DNA of 61,779 nucleotides from Elusimicrobia bacterium RIFOXYA12_FULL_51_18 (GTDB lineage Bacteria; Elusimicrobiota; Elusimicrobia; Elusimicrobiales; UBA9959): the NCBI GenBank assembly GCA_001800245.1, contig MGVA01000069.1:1-61779 (forward strand), given 5' to 3'. Positions 15,983 to 24,619 of this stretch are shown here, piece by piece. Made by a program: the position numbers and the translations under genes. Under the pieces are notes generated by a model. It ran no database searches, was not told the DNA's origin, and saw only the letters and a list, made by a program, of their open reading frames with translations. Position 1 is the first letter of the stretch; each line of letters opens with the position of its first letter.

Positions 15983-17179
15983 CTATCCCAGCGCTTCCTG
16001 ATATACCTGCCGCACTGTGGCGGCCACTTTTTCAAAACCAAAGTTGTCCGCGGCGAAGACGCGGGCTCGGCCGCTTATTGCTTCTCCCAGGCGGCGGTCC
16101 TTTATAAGCGCGGCCAGACTGGAGGCGAATGCCCCGTAATCTCCTCCCAGGAGCATAGTTTCCCCGTTTACGGCGCCCCTGATCCCTTCAAAAACGTTCC
16201 TGGAGGCCACCACCGGCAGTCCCGCGGCGAACGCCTCCAGGACTTTGCCCTTGGTTCCCATTCCATAGTATAGGGGCGCGGCAAAGACTTGTGCGGACCA
16301 TAGCCAAGGCCGGATATCGTTCAGCGTACCCGTCACTGTGACTCCAGGTCCCGCCAGCCGTCTGATCTTTTCCGTGGGGAACGAGCCGGCCAGAATAAGT
16401 TCCGCCTCCGGTATAATCTTCTTCAAAAGAGGGAATATGCGCGTCGCCAGTTTTATCCCGGCGTCTTCATTAGGGAAATGGGGATAATGTCCGGTAAAAA
16501 GCACACGCCCGTATTTCCTGGGCCTTTTCTCCGGATCGGAAAATTCATCCATCAGTACGGCATTGGGGGTGTAATAAATTTTAGGGGTTTTCAGAAATCC
16601 GGCTATATTCCTGGAATCCGGATCGGATATAGAAGTGACCGCGTCAAAGCGCCTGTAATGTTGTCCGGCGTATTTGCGGACCCGGTACAGTTCCCGTATA
16701 TTAAAACAGCCTTTCAGCCCTGCGGTTTCCCTCATGAAATATTTCCAGGGATAAAAACAGCTTGAGTCTATCTCGGTATACACAAGCGGCAGGGAGGATG
16801 GCAACGCCATTTCGTATTGCGCCATCTCGAAAAACAGGATATGGGCCAGATCGGGTTTTATCTCATCAGTTATAGCGCGTAAAACCTTAAAGGCCTCCTC
16901 GCTGTGATAAATACCGGGCAGGATAGGAAGGGCGGCGCCGCGTTCCGCGCGGTCGTCCGGACGATTCATATAATATATCTTTTTAAAAAAATTTCCATCG
17001 GGGCCGAGCGCCAAAGCGGCCTGATACTTCTCAAGCCCTCTGGTCAAGAAACTAAAGAGATATAGTTCGTGGTCGGCGGAGAGAAGCTTCGCAAGATTGT
17101 ACGCCCATTTTTCTCCGCCGCTCAGGACAGGGAAGGGGAGGCGGGTCGTGATCAGCAGTATCTTCTTTTTGGGTCTCAT
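15983..17179 (-). CDS. Glycosyltransferase, GT4-like (group 1)
   Basis: A 398-aa GT-B enzyme. The N-terminal glycine-rich loop reads TRLPFPVLSGGEKWAYNLAKLL. The C-terminal donor site contains GMGTKGKVLEAFAAGLPVVASRNVFEGI with the E-x7-E-like signature, shown here by its core KVLEAFAAGLPVV. It resembles sugar transferases of exopolysaccharide clusters of the Stp1/EpsH-associated type. It overlaps the upstream uvrA stop by 4 nt and is followed 4 nt later by the ABC permease. It probably adds a sugar to the glycan exported by that transporter. Confidence 0.75.
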   Translation of the reverse strand: MRPKKKILLITTRLPFPVLSGGEKWAYNLAKLLSADHELYLFSFLTRGLEKYQAALALGPDGNFFKKIYYMNRPDDRAERGAALPILPGIYHSEEAFKVLRAITDEIKPDLAHILFFEMAQYEMALPSSLPLVYTEIDSSCFYPWKYFMRETAGLKGCFNIRELYRVRKYAGQHYRRFDAVTSISDPDSRNIAGFLKTPKIYYTPNAVLMDEFSDPEKRPRKYGRVLFTGHYPHFPNEDAGIKLATRIFPLLKKIIPEAELILAGSFPTEKIRRLAGPGVTVTGTLNDIRPWLWSAQVFAAPLYYGMGTKGKVLEAFAAGLPVVASRNVFEGIRGAVNGETMLLGGDYGAFASSLAALIKDRRLGEAISGRARVFAADNFGFEKVAATVRQVYQEALG

Positions 17180-20001
17180 GACACAACGCTGAGAGAGCGG
17201 CCCTTTTCGTACAGATATTCTTTGAGGTAGCGGCCGGTGTGGGAATTTTTCGCATTTAAAATGCCCGGGGTCTTGCCCGCATAGGTCAACCGTCCACCGG
17301 CATCTCCGCCTTCCGGCCCAAGCTCTATTATCCAGTCGGAAGAAGCGATGACGTCAAGGTTGTGCTCTATAACAAGCACCGTATTCCCCTGGTCGGCCAA
17401 CCGGTGCAATACTTTAAGGAGTTTTTCCACGTCCGCGAAGTGCAGCCCCGTGGTCGGTTCGTCCAGAATGAAAAGCGTCCTGCCGGTGGAGCGTTTGGCC
17501 AACTGCTCGGCCAGTTTAAGGCGCTGAGCCTCTCCGCCGGAAAGAGTAGTGGCGCTCTGTCCAAGCTTGATATACCCCAGCCCTACTTCACGCATGGTTG
17601 AAAGGACCTTGGCTATCTGCGGTATCTCGGAGAAATGGAGAGAGGCTTCATCCGCGGCCATATCCAAAACTTCCGCTATGTTTTTGCCCTTGAACCTGAC
17701 GTCAAGCGTGTCGGAATTGAACCGCTTGCCGTGGCATTCCTCGCATTTGACATAGATATCGGGGAGGAACTGCATTTGGATCTTTATGGTACCGTCGCCC
17801 TGACAGGCCTCGCAGCGGCCTCCCTTGACGTTGAAGGAGAAGCGTCCGGGCTGGTACCCCCGGCGTCTGGCTTCGGGCAATTGTGAGAAAATGTCGCGGA
17901 TGTTGTTGAATACTCCGGTATAGGTGGCTGGGTTGGAACGCGGGGTTCGGCCTATCGGAGACTGGTCAACCACAATAACTTTATCAATATTATTCGAACC
18001 CTTCATCTCTTTAAAGCGGCCCGGATTGTCCTTCGAACCGTAAAGCTGCCTGGCCAGGGCTTTATAGATGATCTCGTAAAGCAAAGTGGATTTCCCCGAA
18101 CCCGACACGCCGCACAAGGTTACAAAAAGCCCCAGGGGTATTTTTACGTCTATTCCTTTGAGGTTGAACTGCTCCGCCTTTCTGAATTCCAGCCAGCCTT
18201 TCGCCGGTTCGCGCAACGGATGGGAAAGCGCCGCTTTCTTTTCGCCCCGTAAAAAAGCTCCGGTAATCGACGCTTTGTTCTTAAGTATGGCGGCCAGGTT
18301 CCCTTCGGCGGTGACATGTCCGCCGTTCAGACCCGCCCCCGGGCCGAGGTCGACGATATGGTCCGCGTTGCGGATAACCGCTTCATCGTGTTCCACGACT
18401 ATCAGGGTGTTGCCCAGATCGCGCAGCGATTTGAGCGTATTGATCAGTTTTGCGTTATCGCGCTGGTGCAGGCCTATGGTGGGCTCATCCAGCACATAAA
18501 GAACTCCGGTCAGGCCGCTGCCTATCTGGGTGGCGAGCTGAATGCGCTGGGCTTCGCCTCCTGACAGGGTTTCCGAACGCCGTTCAAGCGAGATATAGCC
18601 CAGACCCACGTCGATAAGAAAGCTGAGGCGCGAATTTATTTCTTTAAGGATCAGGCGCGCGATAGCCCGGTCTTTTTCCCCGAGGGTGAGGCCGGACATG
18701 AACTCTTTTATGCCGGCAATGTGCAGGCTTGAGACCTGGACGATATTTTTGCCTCCGACACGGACATGCAGCCCCTCTGGTTTCAGGCGCCGCCCCTTGC
18801 AAACGCCGCAGACGGTTTCGTGCATGAACTTCCGGTAGATCTCTTCTTTCACAAAATCCGATTCGGAATCGGTGTACCGGCGCTTGAGATTTGTTATGAC
18901 GCCTTCAAAATCTCCGCCGGCGTCGCCGCGCAGGATGATGCCCCGGTCTTCTTTGGAAAGATCTTTCCAGGGCTTATCCAGCGGTATTGAATTCTTTTTT
19001 GCCGCGGCTAATATCATCTCCATATAATAACCGGACCATGAGTTCTTCCACCGGTGCGTACGGGTTGTGACGGGGTTGGCCCACGCTTCAATGGCGCCGC
19101 CGTTTATGGACCTGTTCCTGTCGGGAACGACAAGGTCCTCGTCTATCTCTATTTTAACTCCGAGCCCGCCGCAATCCGGACAGGCGCCGAACGGCGAGTT
19201 GAAGGAAAACAGCCGTGGTTCCAGTTCGGGAAAACTGATACCGCAGGAGGGACAGGCGTTCTTCTCGCTATACAGCGCCGATTCTTTGGAGCCGGACTCC
19301 ACCGCCACCAATCCCCGGCTCTGGGTCAACGCCAGTTCTACGGCTTCCGTGAGGCGTTCTTTTTCCGCGGCACTCGCGGTCAGTTCGTCCACGAAGAGAT
19401 CTATAGTGTGTTTAACGTAGCGGTCAAGCTTGGGAACTGCGTCCAGATCACGGAGTTTCCCGTCCACCCTGACCTTGATGAAACCGCTTTTTTTGAGCTT
19501 GGAGAACAACTCTTCGTAAGTGCCTATGCGCCCGCTGATAAGCGGAGCCAGAATCCCGATCTTTTTGCCGGAATATTTAGAGGAGATCTCCGAAACTATC
19601 CCCTGAACGGACCAGGCCTTTATTGGACGGCCGCATTGGGGACAGAACGGAGAACCGATCTTGGCGTACAACAGGCGCAGATAGTCGTAGATCTCGGTGA
19701 CGGTTCCCACGGTGGAGCGGGGATTTTTGGAAGGAGAGTGCTGCTGGATAGCGATAGCCGGAGAGAGGCCTTCTATGGATTCCACGTCTGGTTTTTCCAT
19801 TTGTTCCAGAAACTGGCGGGCGTAAGCGGAGAGACTTTCCACATAACGGCGCTGGCCTTCCGCATAGATGGTGTCGAAGGCGAGGCTGGATTTGCCGGAC
19901 CCGGAAAGTCCCGTGAGGACCACCAGTTTGTTCTTGGGTAGCTCAATTGTGATATTTTTAAGATTATGCGCTTTGGCGCCGCTTATTTTTATTGTATTCA
20001 T
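17176..20001 (-). CDS. uvrA: Excinuclease ABC subunit A
   Basis: A 941-aa protein of full family length that recognises damaged DNA with UvrB in nucleotide excision repair. Two ABC ATPase halves are visible: Walker A GLSGSGKSSLAFDTIYAEG near the start and GVSGSGKSTLLYE in the second half. Each half has an LSGGEAQR signature. CxxC zinc modules are seen at CPQCGRP, CPSCG, CGVCKG and CEACQGDG. It is a housekeeping gene, but its stop overlaps the start of the GT4-like gene by 4 nt. The exporter genes may therefore be expressed from a uvrA transcript. Confidence 0.97.
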   Translation of the reverse strand: MNTIKISGAKAHNLKNITIELPKNKLVVLTGLSGSGKSSLAFDTIYAEGQRRYVESLSAYARQFLEQMEKPDVESIEGLSPAIAIQQHSPSKNPRSTVGTVTEIYDYLRLLYAKIGSPFCPQCGRPIKAWSVQGIVSEISSKYSGKKIGILAPLISGRIGTYEELFSKLKKSGFIKVRVDGKLRDLDAVPKLDRYVKHTIDLFVDELTASAAEKERLTEAVELALTQSRGLVAVESGSKESALYSEKNACPSCGISFPELEPRLFSFNSPFGACPDCGGLGVKIEIDEDLVVPDRNRSINGGAIEAWANPVTTRTHRWKNSWSGYYMEMILAAAKKNSIPLDKPWKDLSKEDRGIILRGDAGGDFEGVITNLKRRYTDSESDFVKEEIYRKFMHETVCGVCKGRRLKPEGLHVRVGGKNIVQVSSLHIAGIKEFMSGLTLGEKDRAIARLILKEINSRLSFLIDVGLGYISLERRSETLSGGEAQRIQLATQIGSGLTGVLYVLDEPTIGLHQRDNAKLINTLKSLRDLGNTLIVVEHDEAVIRNADHIVDLGPGAGLNGGHVTAEGNLAAILKNKASITGAFLRGEKKAALSHPLREPAKGWLEFRKAEQFNLKGIDVKIPLGLFVTLCGVSGSGKSTLLYEIIYKALARQLYGSKDNPGRFKEMKGSNNIDKVIVVDQSPIGRTPRSNPATYTGVFNNIRDIFSQLPEARRRGYQPGRFSFNVKGGRCEACQGDGTIKIQMQFLPDIYVKCEECHGKRFNSDTLDVRFKGKNIAEVLDMAADEASLHFSEIPQIAKVLSTMREVGLGYIKLGQSATTLSGGEAQRLKLAEQLAKRSTGRTLFILDEPTTGLHFADVEKLLKVLHRLADQGNTVLVIEHNLDVIASSDWIIELGPEGGDAGGRLTYAGKTPGILNAKNSHTGRYLKEYLYEKGRSLSVVS

Positions 20002-20091
20002 AATTTATACGGAGTAAAACGTGACGGCCTGTGGAATATTGCGGCCGATGAATTTTTGCACTTTTGATATACCGCTTAACGCCCGTAACGC

Positions 20092-21690
20092 CTATGTGTA
20101 TCTATCCACAAACGTGTTTTTAGCCATTCCTTCAGCCATGCGGGGACAGTTGATATTAAAATGCAGCCCCCTGGATTCTTTGCGCATGGAGGCGGCGCGG
20201 ATGATAGCGTCGGACAGTACCGCGATATTCCTTAATTCCAGGAGGTCCCGCGTAAGCAGAAAATCCCAATAATATTTTATTATCTCTTCGGAAATTATCT
20301 TGACCCTGGCCTTGGCGCGTTCAAGGCGTTTATCGCTACGCACGATGCCGACATAGTTCCACATGAGGGTGCGGAGTTCGTCCCAGTTATGTGTGATCAT
20401 GACGGCCTCATCGGAAGGGCGCGCATTACCGTAGTTCCAGACTTCGGCTTTGGCGGTTTTTTTGCCGGCCCCGCCCACCGGTACGCCGCCAATGGATTCA
20501 GCCGCGCGATGGGCGAAAACGCATGCCTCCAACAGCGAGTTGGAGGCCAGGCGATTGGCGCCGTGCAGACCGGTATGGGCCGCTTCACCGACCGCATAAA
20601 GCCCCGGCAGGGCGGTCCGCCCCCATTCGTCCGTTTCCACTCCGCCGCAAAAGAAATGGGCGGCGGGAACCACGGGTATGGGTTTTTTCGTGATGTCTAT
20701 TCCGAAAGTGAGGCATTTCTTATAGATACTGGGGAACCGTTTCTTTATGAACGCGGACGGGCGGGCGGTAATATCCAGATAAACGCACTCTTCGCCGGTT
20801 TTTTTAAGCTCGCTGTCTATGGCGCGCGCCACAATATCGCGGGGAGCCAGTTCTTTCCGCGGGTCATAATCCGCCATGAACGGCTTGCCGCCGGCCAGCC
20901 TTAATATCGCGCCTTCGCCGCGAACCGCTTCCGAAATAAGAAAGGATTTGGCATTGGGATTATAAAGGCAGGTCGGATGGAACTGGACGAACTCCATATT
21001 GACAAGCCTCAGTCCGGCCCGGTAGGCCATAGCCATTCCGTCGCCTGTGGCGGTGTCGGGGTTTGAGGTGTATAGGTAGACCTTTCCGGCCCCGCCGGAG
21101 GCCAGTACGGTTGTGGCGGCAAGAAAATTGTGGATGATACCTGTTTTTTCTTCAAGGACATATGACCCGTGACAGAAGTTCTTTGTCGGCCTGGTGCCGG
21201 AGGAATGCGCTTCCAGGATCAGGTCCACTGCGGCATGGTTCTCAAAAAAGCGGATACTTTTTTTAGAGCGGCAGATCCGGAGAAGGGCGGATTCTATTTC
21301 ATGTCCGGTATAGTCCTTAGCGTGCAGTATCCGCCGTTTTGAATGGCCGCCTTCTAAACCGAGCTCGAAAGCGGAACCTTTCCTGGTAAAACACACACCC
21401 AATTCCACCAGCTCCTTTATCCTTTCCGGGCCTTCATGCACGGCAAGCTCCACGATGCGGCGGTCGGACAGGCCCGAGCCGGTAGTTAAAGTATCGTTTA
21501 TGTGGAGGATAAAATCATCATTCTTGTCCGTAACGGCGGCAATGCCGCCCTGCGCCAGGTCGGTGTTGGAGACCTGGGCGCCGCGCTTGGAAATAATATT
21601 AACGGTTCCCAGGCGGGAAAGTTTATGCGCGGTCAGCAGGCCGGATATGCCCGTGCCTATCACCAGAAAATCAGAGCTATAGATGGACAT
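20092..21690 (-). CDS. nadB: L-aspartate oxidase
   Basis: A 532-aa FAD flavoprotein that oxidises aspartate to iminoaspartate, the first step of de novo NAD synthesis. The dinucleotide-binding GTGISGLLTAHKL is at the N-terminus. NTDLAQGGIAAV, the active-site region HPTCLY and HGANRLASNSLLE follow, and a helical C-terminal domain ends the protein. Length matches the family. The quinolinate synthase gene nadA is not in the window. The gene is isolated, with 90 nt to uvrA and a divergent membrane-protein gene upstream. Confidence 0.95.
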   Translation of the reverse strand: MSIYSSDFLVIGTGISGLLTAHKLSRLGTVNIISKRGAQVSNTDLAQGGIAAVTDKNDDFILHINDTLTTGSGLSDRRIVELAVHEGPERIKELVELGVCFTRKGSAFELGLEGGHSKRRILHAKDYTGHEIESALLRICRSKKSIRFFENHAAVDLILEAHSSGTRPTKNFCHGSYVLEEKTGIIHNFLAATTVLASGGAGKVYLYTSNPDTATGDGMAMAYRAGLRLVNMEFVQFHPTCLYNPNAKSFLISEAVRGEGAILRLAGGKPFMADYDPRKELAPRDIVARAIDSELKKTGEECVYLDITARPSAFIKKRFPSIYKKCLTFGIDITKKPIPVVPAAHFFCGGVETDEWGRTALPGLYAVGEAAHTGLHGANRLASNSLLEACVFAHRAAESIGGVPVGGAGKKTAKAEVWNYGNARPSDEAVMITHNWDELRTLMWNYVGIVRSDKRLERAKARVKIISEEIIKYYWDFLLTRDLLELRNIAVLSDAIIRAASMRKESRGLHFNINCPRMAEGMAKNTFVDRYT

Positions 21691-21739
21691 TTCCCTTTTA
21701 TTATCCGCGCTAAAGTTTTAGAATATTACTAGAGGCAAC

Positions 21740-21787
21740 AGGTTACAGGTGATCTGCCCGGCTCCCGGCATCTGAAACCTGTGACCT
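21740..21787. promoter_or_regulatory. Inverted repeat in the nadB / flippase divergent region
   Basis: Arms AGGTTACAGGT (21740-21750) and ACCTGTGACCT (21777-21787) pair over 10 of 11 positions around a 26-nt centre that includes a GCCCGG/CCGGC-type stem. It lies between the divergent starts of nadB (21690) and the gene at 21809. It could be an operator or a leader hairpin; no regulator is identified. Confidence 0.4.
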
Positions 21788-21808
21788 TATAAGGTTATTC
21801 TATCAAAT

Positions 21809-22864
21809 ATGAAAATATCGGGCTTCAAGAAAAAACTGTTTATCTATGCCCCAATAGCGGCCTCGTTAATCATACTTTTCTCCCTGGTCTATCCCAACCT
21901 CGGCCCGCTTGCCGATACCATGCGGGATTCCCACCCTTTCTTTCTGGTCGCCTCGCTGTTTTTCTCCTTCACGAGCTATCTTTTCATGGGCCTTTCGCTT
22001 TGGGAAGTGCTGAAAATACTTGGCCACCGCCTGCCTTTCTGGGAAACCGCCGGAGTGGCCTTTGTTTCCACCACGGTCAACTATTTCGTCTCTTCCGGAG
22101 GGGTCAGCGGTTTCGCCACGCGCGCCCATCTTCTGAGCAGGCGCAAGATCCCCTACGGCATCAGCGTCACCTCCTCGGTGGTCATCAGCGTTTTCATCTA
22201 CCTGGTTCTGTCCATTATCATAGTAGAAGGAATGCTCTTGCAGATACTTAAGACCAACCAGTTCGGTATGAAATTTTTTGAGGGCGTCGCAGGCGTGCTG
22301 TTTGTGCTTTGCTTCGCTTTCGGTCTTGTCCTGATGTTTTTCCATCACGAACTTCGTTCGGCCTGGGCCCGCAAGATCTATCACGCGGTCAACCACATAC
22401 TGTTCTTCTTCTCCAAAAAAGAAATACCGGAGGAGACTTTCCGGGAGTTCGAGGGCCAGCTTGGCAAGGGGATACGCATCATCCACGCCCGTAAATATGA
22501 GCTACCGCTGGTCCTGGCGTATGTCTGCCTTGACTGGATAAGCAATATCTTCGTATTGAATTTCGCGTTCCGCGCCGTGGGCGTGAACCTGGGGTCAACC
22601 AAACTTATAATCGGCTTCGCTTTCGGCCAGCTCATGACGGTCATTCCTCTTTTGCCAGGAGGCCTTGGAGCTATGGAAGCCGCCATGACCGCGGTTTATA
22701 CTCAGATGGGGGTTGAGCTTGGCCATGCTCTGGCGGCCACTCTTATTTTCCGGTTCCTCTATTACCTGGTCCCGTCGTTTGGCAGCATCTTCGTTTACTG
22801 GGCTCTTAAAGTGTCGGAAAAGCGTGAAAGCCCCACCCCGAAAGGGGAAACACCGCTATCTTGA
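21809..22864 (+). CDS. UPF0104/AglD-like membrane protein (LPG synthase TM family)
   Basis: A 351-aa protein with about eight transmembrane helices and the family features SSGGVSGFATRAH (about residues 94-106) and LLPGGLGAMEA near residue 290. It matches the transmembrane half of lysylphosphatidylglycerol synthases and YbhN/AglD-like proteins, some of which are thought to flip or modify lipids. It lacks the C-terminal aminoacyl transferase domain. A TATTCT -10-like box ends 7 nt before the ATG. The gamma carbonic anhydrase gene follows 10 nt downstream. Confidence 0.75.
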   Translation: MKISGFKKKLFIYAPIAASLIILFSLVYPNLGPLADTMRDSHPFFLVASLFFSFTSYLFMGLSLWEVLKILGHRLPFWETAGVAFVSTTVNYFVSSGGVSGFATRAHLLSRRKIPYGISVTSSVVISVFIYLVLSIIIVEGMLLQILKTNQFGMKFFEGVAGVLFVLCFAFGLVLMFFHHELRSAWARKIYHAVNHILFFFSKKEIPEETFREFEGQLGKGIRIIHARKYELPLVLAYVCLDWISNIFVLNFAFRAVGVNLGSTKLIIGFAFGQLMTVIPLLPGGLGAMEAAMTAVYTQMGVELGHALAATLIFRFLYYLVPSFGSIFVYWALKVSEKRESPTPKGETPLS

Positions 22865-22874
22865 ACTTTATCAT

Positions 22875-23375
22875 ATGAAAGAAAAATTTATGGGCTTTAT
22901 GCCGCAAACAGCGCCGGGAGCCTGGGTGCACAGTTCGGCCTCGGTAATAGGCCGTGTTACGCTGGGCGACATGGTCTCGGTCTGGCCCGGCGCGGTGATA
23001 CGCGGCGATGTGGACGTTATAGAGATCGGCGCGGAATCTAATATTCAGGACCTGGCCGTACTGCACCCCAACCGTAACAAGCCGGTGAAAATCGGGCGGG
23101 GAGTTACCGTGGGACACAGCGCCGTGATACATGGCTCCCGCATAGGAGATCATTGCCTCGTAGGTATGGGCGCCATAGTAATAGACTCGGAGATAGGAGA
23201 ATTCTCGCTCATCGGCGCCGGCGCCGTGATCACCCCTGGCTCGCTGATCCCTCCGGGCAGTCTGGTGCTAGGCATACCGGGGAAAGTTGTCCGCCCCCTG
23301 AACGAAGATGAAAAAGCCGGCCTGGTGAAGTCAAAAGAAGATTATGTAGAGCTGGTAAAACGCTATAAGAGTTGA
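22875..23375 (+). CDS. Gamma-class carbonic anhydrase-like hexapeptide protein
   Basis: A 166-aa left-handed beta-helix protein of the YrdA/PaaY family. Hexapeptide repeats run from SSASVIGRVTLGD to SLIGAGAVITPGS. The metal-ligand pattern LHPN followed by VGHSAVIHG is retained, so zinc or iron binding is likely. A start at 22875 is chosen because the longer frame to 22713 overlaps the preceding gene and gives a non-homologous N-terminus. It probably acts as a cytosolic carbonic anhydrase or a related thioester hydrolase. The response regulator gene begins 4 nt later. Confidence 0.85.
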   Translation: MKEKFMGFMPQTAPGAWVHSSASVIGRVTLGDMVSVWPGAVIRGDVDVIEIGAESNIQDLAVLHPNRNKPVKIGRGVTVGHSAVIHGSRIGDHCLVGMGAIVIDSEIGEFSLIGAGAVITPGSLIPPGSLVLGIPGKVVRPLNEDEKAGLVKSKEDYVELVKRYKS

Positions 23376-23378
23376 TTT

Positions 23379-23762
23379 ATGATAAACCCGCCCGGCAAAA
23401 AAATACTGATAGTGGAAGACAGCAAGACCACCTCCGTGGTCCTCAAAGAAGTTTTGGAAAGCGAGGGACACACGGTAATTACGGCAGGCGACGGAGTGGC
23501 CGGCATTGCCCTGGCACGGCGCGAGAAACCCGACCTGATCCTGCTGGACCTCCTGTTGCCCAAACTCAACGGCTACGAAGTTTGCAATGCTATAAAAAGG
23601 GACAATAGTACACGCCATATTCCGATCCTGGTCATTTCCACTATGGACAGCACGGAAAGCATTGAGAAGGTTAAAATATGCGGCGCCAAAAATTTCATGA
23701 AAAAGCCCTATAATCTGGAGGATCTTCTTCGCGAGATAAAGCGGCTATTGCCGGCCGGATAG
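23379..23762 (+). CDS. Single-domain response regulator (CheY-like)
   Basis: A 127-aa receiver domain with nothing attached. Acidic pocket E13-D14, phospho-acceptor D57 in LILLDLLLP, the Ser/Thr switch in VISTMDS and the conserved Lys in MKKPY are all present, so phosphorylation should work. No histidine kinase is in the window. Output must therefore be through protein binding, as with CheY or DivK. It starts 3 nt after the carbonic anhydrase stop. Confidence 0.9.
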   Translation: MINPPGKKILIVEDSKTTSVVLKEVLESEGHTVITAGDGVAGIALARREKPDLILLDLLLPKLNGYEVCNAIKRDNSTRHIPILVISTMDSTESIEKVKICGAKNFMKKPYNLEDLLREIKRLLPAG

Positions 23763-23806
23763 TGGTCCCCAAGCGGCCGGGGAGAAATGTGCCGATGAAG
23801 TAAGTA

Positions 23807-24619
23807 ATGAACAAGACTAGATTAGCTCCAAAAAATCCTTTAAAAGTTATTTACACCCGGCTTTTAAAAGATTTAGGCCCTCAGGGCTGGTGGCCTGTGT
23901 TTCCAGACGGGGGCGGAGCTCCGGTCTATCGGCCTTTATTTTACGGGCCTCGGACGTCTAAAGCCGCTTTCGAGATCTGTGCCGGGACCATACTGACCCA
24001 GAATACAGCATGGAACAACGCCCTAAGCGCGCTGATCAGCCTGAACGGGGCCGAAGGTCTCTCTCCTGAAGCCATATGCCGCATGAATTTACGGACTTTA
24101 GGCGGACTTATACGTTCTTCAGGCTTTTACCGGCAGAAGGCAGCGCGGCTTAAAATTTTTTCCCGGTATCTCCTTTCCAGGCACCCGGAAGGCGTTAGTA
24201 AATGGTTCTCTGCCGGGGCAACGGAAGAGCTGAGGACGGAACTCTTAAAGATAAGCGGAATAGGCCCCGAAACCGCCGATTCCATGGTTCTATATGCGGC
24301 CGGGAAACCGAAATTTGTGGTAGATGCCTACACGCAAAGGTTATTAGGACGACTGGGGCCGGTCACTGAAACTTGTCCAGCTATTCTACAGGGCGGTGGG
24401 ACTTATGAGAGAGTCCAATCCGTATTTGAAAGCGCCTTGCCGCGCGATCATCGCGTTTACAACGAGTATCATGCGCTTATTGTGGCGCTGTGTAAAAATT
24501 ACTGCCGTAAGACAAAGCCGCGGTGCGAAAAATGTCCGCTTGGAAACATGTGCGGACGTAAAGGGGTAATGGCGTCGGAACTCGGCGAAGTCGCTATATC
24601 CAGAGGTAACCAATGGTAA
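23807..24619 (+). CDS. Endonuclease III-like HhH-GPD DNA glycosylase
   Basis: A 270-aa base-excision repair protein. The helix-hairpin-helix reads KISGIGPETADSMVLYA and continues to FVVDAYTQRL, whose Asp is the catalytic acid. A C-terminal 4Fe-4S cluster is formed by CRKTKPRCEKCPLGNMC (C-x6-C-x2-C-x5-C). In true Nth the hairpin carries the nucleophilic Lys (GxGxKTA); here it is Glu (GPETA). The enzyme is therefore probably a monofunctional glycosylase of the kind called endonuclease III-related. Its last 7 nt overlap the following TPR gene. Confidence 0.85.
   Translation: MNKTRLAPKNPLKVIYTRLLKDLGPQGWWPVFPDGGGAPVYRPLFYGPRTSKAAFEICAGTILTQNTAWNNALSALISLNGAEGLSPEAICRMNLRTLGGLIRSSGFYRQKAARLKIFSRYLLSRHPEGVSKWFSAGATEELRTELLKISGIGPETADSMVLYAAGKPKFVVDAYTQRLLGRLGPVTETCPAILQGGGTYERVQSVFESALPRDHRVYNEYHALIVALCKNYCRKTKPRCEKCPLGNMCGRKGVMASELGEVAISRGNQW

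Noticed and set aside
19054..19941. Plus-strand 295-codon frame opposite uvrA
   Set aside because: uvrA is intact across it; the antisense frame is open because of codon bias.
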